From Nectonema munidae (Eukaryota; Nematomorpha; Nectonematoida; Nectonematidae), in NCBI GenBank assembly GCA_030549495.1, contig JAUIRK010000058.1:38501-102500 (forward strand): a stretch of DNA of 64,000 bases. Reading direction: 5' to 3'. The notes beneath the pieces are model-generated. The model made no database searches. It was not told the origin of the DNA and worked only from the letters and a program-made list of their open reading frames with translations. Made by a program: the position numbers and the translations under genes. Positions 55,640 to 64,000 of the stretch are shown here, one piece after another (within the stretch, counting starts at the first letter, position 1; every line of letters begins with the position of its first letter).

Positions 55640-57010
55640 AAAAATTTAACATTTTATGATAGGAATTAACTGTTCTACAGGAACAATAGTCATTAATGGA
55701 TTGGGAATAGTTGACAAATGATGTCACCGAAACTTTTTCAAAACACTAATATCGTCAAAGCAGAGTACAAGAATTCCCTGTTTATTGAAATTCAGAAGAA
55801 GCCACGCACGATTGGAGAAAGGCTCGTTAAATCTTGCATGTTAGAGGCTGCTCGTCTTGTGCTCAGAAGTGTATCAACAAGATTAATCAGATAATTCCTT
55901 AGCAAGATATTTAAGCTGCGAATCGATATGTCTCAAGACATCAAACTTCACACATGGAGAAAACTCGACCTTCTTCCTTCTTTGTCGTCCAACTTGATGA
56001 ATCTTAAGACAGGGCTCATCTTTTGGTTTATGCTCGGTTGAACTCGAAAATCAGGTAGAAGAATTTCCCTTTTGCAGTCCATTACAAAGGCGGAAGTTAA
56101 CATGAACATTGTGTCCAACTTCCTACAAGAGGAAAACTCTTGTGGGCAAAGTTTGTTGGTGTTTGTACGGATGGAGCTCCCAGCATGCTCAGCGTTATAG
56201 TCAGAATTGGTGACTCTGGTTAAAAAGGACCCATAATTATCACAAAACACTATCTGATTTCCCGCCCGGCTCTTGTTCCAGAGACACTCCTTGTGTCTCT
56301 CAACGACACTTTCAAGAGTGTGATCCGCATCGTCAACCAAATCAAAGAAGGAACATCAGCATGGGGTCGTTTCGTCAATTATGCCAAGCCATAGATCCTG
56401 CCCATAAAGACCTATTCTTTTACGCATGTGCCGTTGCCTATCAATGAACTACTTTGGCAGATAATTAAGATATTTCTAGCAGCTCAAGAGAACGGGAAGA
56501 AGTATTTATTAAAGAACATCCCAGACCCATTTAAATTTTAATTTAACACTACTTTAAAGGCATGTTTGAAATTTTAAATGGGCTCAACTGGCAACTACAA
56601 TGGCTCAGATATCACCATTATAGCACATAACGATGCCATAAACACTTTCCTCAGCAAGCTATTTGTTTGGAAGAGTAAAGTATAGAGGGGAAATGTAGCT
56701 CCCTCACAACGCGTAACTGAGGCAGTTCATGAGCAATCAATTTCAGATGAGCTGCAAAATGAGATAAAAGAACATTTGTCAAGCCTCTAAAAAGAGTTTC
56801 AATTAAAATGAAAATATGTGCAGCTGAAGGACGATCTTCTGATGACATACAAAAGGAATTTTTGGGGTTCATTAACAGCTGACCCAAAGATGAGTTTTAG
56901 CCATATCAAGAAGTTGGCATTTCTAATTATTCGTTCAAAATGCTTTTGGCTTCCCCAAAATCAGAAAATTCACCTTCAAGGTTTTTATTCTTTCTCATCG
57001 ACATTAAAAT
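55640..57010 (+). mobile_element. Second ZBED5-type hAT remnant
   Basis: Plus-strand pieces in changing frames: VTETFSKH, FFVVQLDES (the hAT first catalytic region), KFVGVCTDGAPSML at about 56,143-56,185, RPALVPETLLVSLNDTFKSV and a C-terminal stretch to about 57,000. The same type as the element at 49.4-51.6 kb, opposite orientation, more fragmented. The VCTDGAPSM block is diagnostic. Confidence 0.75.
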
Positions 57011-59334
57011 GTATCTGAGCTATTGAAAATTAGTACATTTTCTGAAGACTTATAAAGGTAGGGGTCATGGAAGATTTTGCTCTACTGAAAACGGTTACAT
57101 ACTAGGAAAGTACATATTCAAAAGAAGTGGATCATAAATTGCATGCAATAAATTCAAAACTATGTACATGGGAATAAAGTTAAATAAATTGCAGGAACCA
57201 ACAAAAAAAAATTTTAATTTCTCAAAATATATTTTTCAAATTAATATTAGGTTCTTGATGCTAACAAAATCTCTAAAAACACTAATTTCGACTTTTCTAA
57301 GATCAATTTAATACTGACACAAAAATTAATGAAAATAATTCGATATAATATAACATACAAATTTAAACTTTCTAATCATTAAAAGACTCTATTATATATC
57401 CATATCTAAAGCATATCAAAAAACAATTTTTACACAAATGTCTCCCCATTTATTTATATCAAAATCAAACACTAAGTTGTCTCCCTTATATATTTATATA
57501 TATCAAATCAAAAACATAAATCAAGATAAAAATTGGGATACAGTGACTAAAAGTTATGACGGCTTGTTTCATGTCTTAATACTTTTATAGTTTTGTCATC
57601 GGCATTATAATTAGAATAGTATAAAATTTTGATATGGTCCGATGTCTAAAATTTACATAGAAATACGTATGTGATTTACCGGCATCCAAGTGTTTGCATA
57701 TTCAGAAAGACTTTGGAGAGGGAAATGAGACGATCTTCAGTGAATTTATCCTGAAATTCCATCAAAAATTTGCGTCGTATATTCCATTCTTGTGAATTTT
57801 CAAATTCCTCTTTAAAACTATTACAATTTTTAGGCATCTTAAAAAGACATCAAAATCTTAAATTATATAAGTCATTTATTTAGGACGTATACACTATACA
57901 CAATTTATAAAAACATATACAATCAAAAAATCTAGCATTGATGTAGCAAAGCGTAAACAATAACAATATACGCACTATTATAAGCAATATAATAGAAACT
58001 AAATCCATTGTTTAACCGAAATTCAACATTATTGTAACTAAGTTCGTATATTTTAATAGCGTCAAGATTTCAAAAAGCATTCGAATATAGAAAAGACTAA
58101 ACTTAATATAAAGTATATTAAAAAATTAAATCCTAAATTGAAAGGAAAATTGTCGAGATATCCTCCTACTTATCGGAGATTCTTTTTAAGAACATAAATA
58201 ATACTTTAGATAGGGAAAATTGTTAGATTAGATAATAAAAAAATTAAAAGCATAAATATAATACAAAGTTTAAAATTGGTAAAAAAAAATGTTTATTTGA
58301 AATAATCTACATTTAATTTGTTAGGCCAAATAAATATAATAAATTAAATTTAAAAACTTATCTGTTGTGCATGGTGAGATTTAAACAAGAGACAATCAAA
58401 TATCAAAGCAAAATTCTAAGCAACTCTTTTTTAATTATGAAACTTCTTTCTATATTAAAAAGTTGTAACATTTATTTGCAAATTACAGAAAAATGAGAAG
58501 TCTTGATAAATATTTTGTACTATTCTATGCATATAAATCAAATAATTATTTATGATACACTTTTTAATTAGACAAAATAGTTAAAAGAGGCTTCTAGATC
58601 TCACATAATTACGAAATCGCTGAGAAATTAAGAGAATTCTGGTTTTTGATTTCCTAATTTTATATTTCCGTAAAAAGAATTTGAAAAATATTGTTTAAAC
58701 ATGATTAATTGTTTCTTTATTTATATAAGAATTTCTTTTTTTAATGTATTTTTAATATTATTTATTACTGTATATAAATTTGAAATTTGTCTTGGTTAAA
58801 ATATAACGTATTTCTTCAATTATTATCACACTTCCATGTAATTTTAAAATGTTTTCTCATTGAAAGTGTTAGGAATGATAAACTTTTAACAATTTGTAGC
58901 ACACTTGATAATTTTATAAGATAATTTAGTGTAACAAAAACTTCATAAGCTGCATAAACCTTTGTTAAAACATAACAATGTTTAACATTTTGTACTAAAT
59001 CAGTCTGATAAATACTCTTTTACAGATAGTATTTCTATTTGGCTATAGTAAAATTTAAGTCCCTCCTATTCTCATTTTCTTTTTTTTTTTTAGGTTTCCA
59101 GGTTTAAATATGATTAAACTAATAGAAGATTGAAAGGGAAGTTAAATATGGTTGAGGAAAACTAGTCGTTGTTGGACATGCTTTTTCTGTTTTCAATGAA
59201 AAATCACAGAAATATTCCGTAGGCTTCGGTCAATGTAAATATAGTTAATGGATCAACAGGAGTCTTCACGACACTTGAAAAAGTTAAAGTTCAATTGTCT
59301 GATGTTTTCATTATATTTAAACTATTATTCACAT
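57011..59334. other. AT-rich intergenic sequence, nothing recognised
   Basis: More than 2 kb with no readable coding segment, terminal repeat or known repeat family. Confidence 0.4.
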
Positions 59335-59400
59335 AAGGGCGCGCATCTTCAAAATTATTGGGGGGGGGGGGGATTTTTTTTTGCAATTTAAAAAATTTCG
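59335..59400. repeat. Dispersed repeat piece with a 13-G tract
   Basis: GGGCGCGCATCTTCAAAATTATT followed by thirteen G (59,360-59,372) is similar to 61,193-61,230 (GGCCACATCTTTAAAATTAT followed by a G-rich run). The two look like ends of one repeat family in which the G run varies in length. Confidence 0.5.
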
Positions 59401-60597
59401 GGTCTGGAAATACCAGGGGAGACTAAATATTCAAGCAATTCTTTTAAATATAGTGTATTCAGCGCATACCTAAATTTATAAGACTACTTTATATTTTTAT
59501 ACAAAATTGGTGAAATTTAAATACTATACTTCCTACGAAAATATTTTAATTAATTTGCATATCTCATATACACTAGTTTAAAAAAATCCAAAATTGTTGT
59601 GGGCGAAAGGCTTTTCATTTGAAAATGAAGTAGTCTATCAGGCACAATACAGGAATTGATGAAAAGATATTTGATTGATAAAGAAAACAACTGAAAACCA
59701 ATAACTGAATATTGGAGAGTTTTTTATGAGTGAATGTAGTCTGAAGGAAAAGAGTCTACTAGACACGTTGCGATGTTTATATGAAAAAAATGTGATTGAT
59801 TCAGAGACGCACATCCTTAAAATTATTGAAGGGGGCGGACCTTCAAGAGTCTTCCAAAAAGGACAACAAATTTTCCTGAATTCCTACTCCTCTCTTATTT
59901 ATTCTATTTCATTCTTAATTAAGCTTAATGTAAACTTTAACTTCCACCCTATTAAGCTTAACGTCAACAATGAATAAGGACTTATAAATAGCTTCTTCGT
60001 TCTCACTTCAAATAGATGCGCACCATTTACAAATTATGTGTAGAAAAGCGGTAAAGATATCAATTAACAATAAAAAAATTGGAAATTTTATTGAATGAAA
60101 AAAATCATTCATTAATTTTCAGTTGTTGCTTTTTCCTAAAAAATGAAAAAATGTTTATTGAGAAAAATAAATAAAAAAAACACATCCAAATTACATAACT
60201 TTTCTGAGGTAATTTCTATCAAAAATTTAAAACAGAATTAAAGTTAGAAAACTTGGTATTAGAATTTTTTCATTTTTTTAGTGTATAAGAATAAGTGTAA
60301 ATTTGTTAGATTCCCAAAAGTGGGTATAAAATAAAGATAAAATTGTGCAAACAACAAATTAAGATTGCATTACTTCATTTTTCTCATCATCATTCAAAAA
60401 TACTTTAAAAGCTAAATTGGTGCAAGCTACAAAAATCTACAAAAAGTAAAATATCTTATAACATTTTGCAATGATTTGCCTTTTATAATAAATTTTAAGG
60501 AAAAAAAGTCTATCCGAAAAAGTTATATGGCTTCAACAAAAACTAATATTGTAACAGCATAACTTAATTTTTTTGAAACTAATTTGAAGTGTCCCCT
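59401..60597. other. Intergenic, nothing recognised
   Basis: AT-rich. An 83-codon frame at 59,726-59,977 starts with ATG (MSECSLKEKSLLDTLRCLYE) and looks mildly protein-like for its first 50 codons, but I recognise no family; possibly a decayed transposon or a lone exon. Confidence 0.35.
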
Positions 60598-60720
60598 ACT
60601 CTATGGGTGGCATGGAGTTTGGTTACTCATGTGTTCGATACCAATTTGTTTATAGTTTGACATAAGCAGTACACCAGTGCCTTGTCAATGAAAACACACC
60701 CACTGCACCTTTACATTATA
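60598..60720 (+). repeat. tRNA-derived SINE, diverged copy on the plus strand
   Basis: Reads GGGTGGCATGGAGTTTGGTT, then a B-box-like TGTTCGATACC, then GTGCCTTGTCAATGAAAACA and the tail CACTGCACCTTTACATT. The layout is the same as the minus-strand copies elsewhere, with clear divergence: either an older copy or a different subfamily. Confidence 0.7.
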
Positions 60721-60984
60721 CAAGCTGAGTCAATTAAATGAATCAATTATAATTTTTATTTTCATAAATAAAATAATTTATTTTCCTTTGCTCCATATTA
60801 AATATGGCAATTGAAATAGAGGCTGCTGAGTACAAATAATTTCTTTTTAAGTTTTTTTTTCTAATTTATCTTTTTTCTAATACATATTTTGAAACTTTTA
60901 TATCAGTTAAATTAATAAATGTATAATAAATCAGTGTTTTTCCGTAAAAAATTTTGTTTCTTACCAGAATCAGGATTTTTTATT

Positions 60985-61180
60985 TTGTGAAAAATTTTTT
61001 CTAGAAAATGCCAACCAAAATTTTGACTTATGAGAAATATATCTATAAAATATTTATTTACATTTTACATAAAATGTATGTTTTTATTCTAAATTGGGTG
61101 CTGGTCAAATCAACCATACTTTTTTTATTTTTGGACTTAACTGTCTCCAAAAATATTCATTCAAATTTTACATGAAATTC
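60985..61180. repeat. Fragment related to array A of the 3.7-kb element
   Basis: GAAAATGCCAACCAAAATTT, ATAAAATGTATGTTTTTATT, a TTTTTGGACT block and TCTCCAAAAATATTCATTCA match the unit of array A in the same order, with about one and a half units. It shows that array A sequence exists outside 42-45.7 kb. Confidence 0.65.
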
Positions 61181-62542
61181 TTTTTATCAGGCCACATCTT
61201 TAAAATTATGAGGGGGTGGAGGTAAACTTTTTTTTATAATTAAAAAAAATGATTTTAAAGAATTTGTACTCAAGCGTAAAACAAGTAAACAAATATGGAA
61301 AGTCTGCTGACAAGCCAAACAAGCCTTTTAATGCTATAATAAAGATATAAAATTTAAAATTTTAAAATTATTGCTGTAGCGGTAGTCTTTTTCCCTTCTT
61401 TTGAAATCACATGGAGGGGAGGGAGGGGGGGGGGGGTGGGGGTGGGTATATGATACTTAAAATATATGCAAAAATAGTTGAAATCTAAGAAAAACAGGGG
61501 GAGGGCGTTTTTTTTGTAAGTTTTGAAATTGTGACATATTGCATGTCAAAGATAAAAGAAAGTTTACATACAAATACAATTTTTTTCAGTCATTCATTAT
61601 TATATATTTCTTAAGCTAATATTCAGTCAAACCTTCATATGACACCGGCATCGGAACAAAAATATTTTAGTCTTTTTCTCCACCTCCGCCTTTGTCATTT
61701 TTTTTCTCAAGTTTTGATTAGTTTGTAGTAACATTGCTTGGTTATCCAATATATAAAATTCATATTGTGGAGAACTAGATTTATAATTTCAAGTAACCAT
61801 AATTTTTGCTAAAACGAGCTCGTTTATTGAAAGGTTTCTTACTATCAAAATAAAACAAACAATTCACTTATAAAATTTGATAAATTAATAACTCTTTGGA
61901 CAAAAAAGACATAAAAATAGTTTTTAAAGTAGCCTAGTGTATTCATGAAACAAATCTCTTACTATTCTTAACAATAAAAATGAAAAACAAGATAAGCCAT
62001 TATTTTTTATCTATGCAAAATTCATATAATTATAAATCTATATTTTCAGTAGTAAAACGCGGACTTTTCTTTTTTAGTTTTGACTTTACGGAAGCAAAAT
62101 GGATTTTTTCAAATTTTAAACTTATATTTTTGAATCATAACGTTTTATTATTTGTTGGCAGTCTTTAAAATTTTAGGGTAATCCTATTATTGAATTTTGT
62201 ATTAAGCAATAAAAACAGAATAAAGTGTCATTTTTAAATTACTTCCCAGAGCCAGCCATAGGAGCAAAATTTATGGTATTAACGACTCCGATTCTGGCTT
62301 CGGCTCCCAAACCCTGATATTAATACAAATAAATTCTGCGCCCGTGACAGACCGCCCCTCCTGTTACGGCATTGCAAATCAGACTTAAATCTCCGGTTGA
62401 CTACGCAAAGCTGTTTGAGGCTGCTGCATGTTTCTACATTTGAAGGATGCTAGAATTGTCTTTAGAGCTAATTTTCTACATCACATTCTCTAGTTTATAT
62501 TTCCTTTTCCCTGATTCCACAAATTATGCATTCCCTTTTTAG
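61181..62542. other. Upstream region of SMU1, mostly unassigned
   Basis: A G-rich stretch with twelve G in a row lies at about 61,425-61,436. The short first SMU1 exon (Met to about residue 8) should be here or further upstream, but I could not place it with confidence. The polypyrimidine tract and AG at 62,541-62,542 form the acceptor of the next exon. Confidence 0.45.
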
Positions 62543-63622
62543 TGTTGTTCGCTTAATCCAGCAATACCTGAAGGAGCACAACCTAATCGCTTCCCTTTCA
62601 GTTTTACAAGAGGAAACAAGCATCTCTCTCAATACTGTTGATTCCATCGACGACTTCGTCTCAAATATCAATAATGGGCATTGGGATGTGGTTCTCAAGA
62701 CGATCAAATCTCTCAAGTTGCCAGATAAAAAGCTGATTGATTTGTATGAGCAAGTACGTCTTTTTCCGTTCTCAATTTTTTGCAATAATCTTATTTCATC
62801 CTTATTCACCAACGATTAAGATTAGAATAACCAGCAGAAGAATTGATGAAAAAAGTATAGATACGTGTAAGGGGAGACCCAAAATAACATGGCGAGAAGT
62901 AGGTGAGAAAGATATGAGGAAAAGAAATCTAAAATTAGGCGATGAGCAAGATAGGGAAAACTGGAGACGCAGAATTGAACAAATAGCGTGAACATCCATA
63001 GTTGTAATAAAACTGCTGGGAATCTAGCTGGAAAGCGGATTATTATTATTATTATTATTATCTTATTTCATCCAATGCCCATAATATTTAAATTTGTTTC
63101 ATATGAACTAATAGTTTACTTAAAAGTAACGAAAATTTGCTTAAAATCGTATAAATTAAATAATTTTTTGAACATTATGTGTTCTTGCTTCAATAGTATC
63201 TGAAATAAATATATCTATCTTGACTTTGTTATATCATCATCATCATCATCATCATCATCCATTCGCTCTAATGAGCAGGTCTTTGTTCTAGCGAGCCAAG
63301 GTCGACCTTGGTTGACTTTGTTATATCTAAGTGAATATTATTTCTGAGTTATTTTACACACATCATCTTTTTTTCAATAACTTGGACAGTATCGTTTTAA
63401 GAGTCTTGACAAAATAACATCCTCTATTCTTTCATGCTTGGGTATTCTCATTCTGAAATGTTTTTTTAGATTGTGCTGGAGCTGATTGAGTTGAGGGAGT
63501 TGGGTGCAGCAAGAACTCTTCTTCGCCAAACAGATCCCATGATTATGTTGAAGCAACAGGATTCAGAGAGATATGTGCATTTGGAAAATCTTTTAGCTCG
63601 CTCCTACTTCGATAGTAGAGAG
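62543..63622 (+). CDS. SMU1: SMU1 (WD40 spliceosome factor), two N-terminal exons
   Basis: SMU1 acts with RED/IK in the spliceosomal B complex and affects activation and alternative splicing; nuclear. Exon 62,543-62,753 encodes [13 protein letters not shown] to KKLIDLYEQ, the LisH motif and most of CTLH, and ends at GTACGT. Exon 63,470-63,622 encodes [20 protein letters not shown] to [11 protein letters not shown] and ends at GTAACT. The family match is nearly residue for residue (human [20 protein letters not shown] against [20 protein letters not shown]). The start codon and first few residues lie upstream, and the linker and seven WD40 repeats beyond the window. A small RTE copy sits in the 716-bp intron. 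Confidence 0.95.
62788..63073 (+). mobile_element. 5'-truncated RTE insertion with 14-bp duplication, in a SMU1 intron
   Basis: The body 62,802-63,059 encodes the RTE C-terminal end ([19 protein letters not shown], then [13 protein letters not shown], stop), followed by a short 3' UTR and an (ATT)n tail. A perfect direct repeat ATCTTATTTCATCC flanks it at 62,788-62,801 and 63,060-63,073. This is target-primed reverse transcription with 5' truncation. The perfect duplication and intact frame indicate a young insertion, unlike the decayed RTE at 22-25 kb. Confidence 0.9.
63231..63262 (+). repeat. (ATC)n microsatellite
   Basis: About nine to ten ATC units in the SMU1 intron, followed by a GC-richer segment with GAGCCAAGGTCGACCTTGG, which contains the short palindrome CCAAGGTCGACCTTGG. 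Confidence 0.85.
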
Positions 63623-64000
63623 GTAACTAACACTTCTAAAACTTATAACCTCTAAACGTAGGAACGACCTTATTTTTATCGCTATTTTTTGCAATAACTT
63701 CTTCCTTTATTTCAAACTTCTATACTAGCTTTAGACTTCTTGTATTTTCCTTTTTTGGGCAGTTGTGTTATTTTTTTGTAGCAGATATCGTTGCAAAATT
63801 GAATGATTTAAATATTTTCTTGAAGGTAATGATGGTACTAATTTTACTTTATATTTGAAATCAAAATTTTTTCAAAAATTTAAGTATATCGAAAGAAAGA
63901 ATAACGGATCTTTAGAATGGGATGAGGACTGTAAATCTTGTCAGAGACAATATCTAATCTTAATTTTTGTTACATAATAAGTAGGGATGCTCGGATTTAA
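63623..64000 (+). other. SMU1 intron running out of the window
   Basis: After the GTAACT donor no segment matching the next conserved part of SMU1 (KEKRR.AIAQAL) was found, so the intron extends to the window edge. Confidence 0.6.

Noticed and set aside
62737-62991. 84-codon frame as an alternative SMU1 exon
   Set aside because: Its later part is the RTE C-terminus inside a 14-bp target duplication; the earlier part is SMU1 exon read out of frame.
63782-63828. Possible SMU1 exon between TTTTTTGTAG and GTAATG
   Set aside because: Splice-like ends exist but the encoded peptide does not match the conserved SMU1 sequence expected next.

Overview
The window is strongly AT-rich nuclear DNA from an animal, with spliced host genes in a sea of degraded transposons. 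Metazoan-type genes (huntingtin, TFIP11, SMU1, NDOR1) and a histone H4 that starts Met-Thr-Gly-Arg, as insect and crustacean H4 does, point to an arthropod. The transposons (mariner-like, piggyBac, hAT/ZBED5-type, RTE, Tigger/pogo) fit this but do not settle it. Naming the species would be a guess.

Host genes sit in three islands. (1) 1-19,265: the last four coding exons of TFIP11 on the plus strand; then, tail to tail with it, a complete intronless huntingtin (2,842 codons) on the minus strand; then, 258 bp upstream of huntingtin on the same strand, a complete intronless NDOR1 reductase. (2) 38,881-39,244: a solitary histone H4 with the histone 3' stem-loop. (3) 62,543-63,622: the first recognisable exons of SMU1 on the plus strand, running out of the window. 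TFIP11 and SMU1 are both spliceosome factors; NDOR1 works in cytosolic Fe-S assembly; huntingtin is a HEAT-repeat scaffold. Nothing indicates that these genes form one functional cluster.

The rest (19.9-38 kb and 39.3-62 kb) is transposon debris: a DUF4817/mariner-like remnant, two piggyBac transposase remnants, an RTE LINE with a zinc-finger segment after the RT, a second LINE lineage (ORF1 and endonuclease), two ZBED5-type hAT remnants, a Tigger/pogo remnant, a MULE fragment, a tRNA-derived SINE family, and many MITEs, several with exact ends and target duplications. The most unusual item is a 3.7-kb element at 42,019-45,751 with 16-bp terminal inverted repeats and two separate internal tandem arrays, inserted into an older repeat whose uninterrupted copy is at about 52.7-53.7 kb.

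A block at 32,693-33,120 is extremely G/C-rich with long G runs, unlike anything around it, and the 1.5 kb after it is also compositionally odd. This may be an assembly or base-calling artefact. No CRISPR, rRNA, prokaryotic or viral-type element was found.
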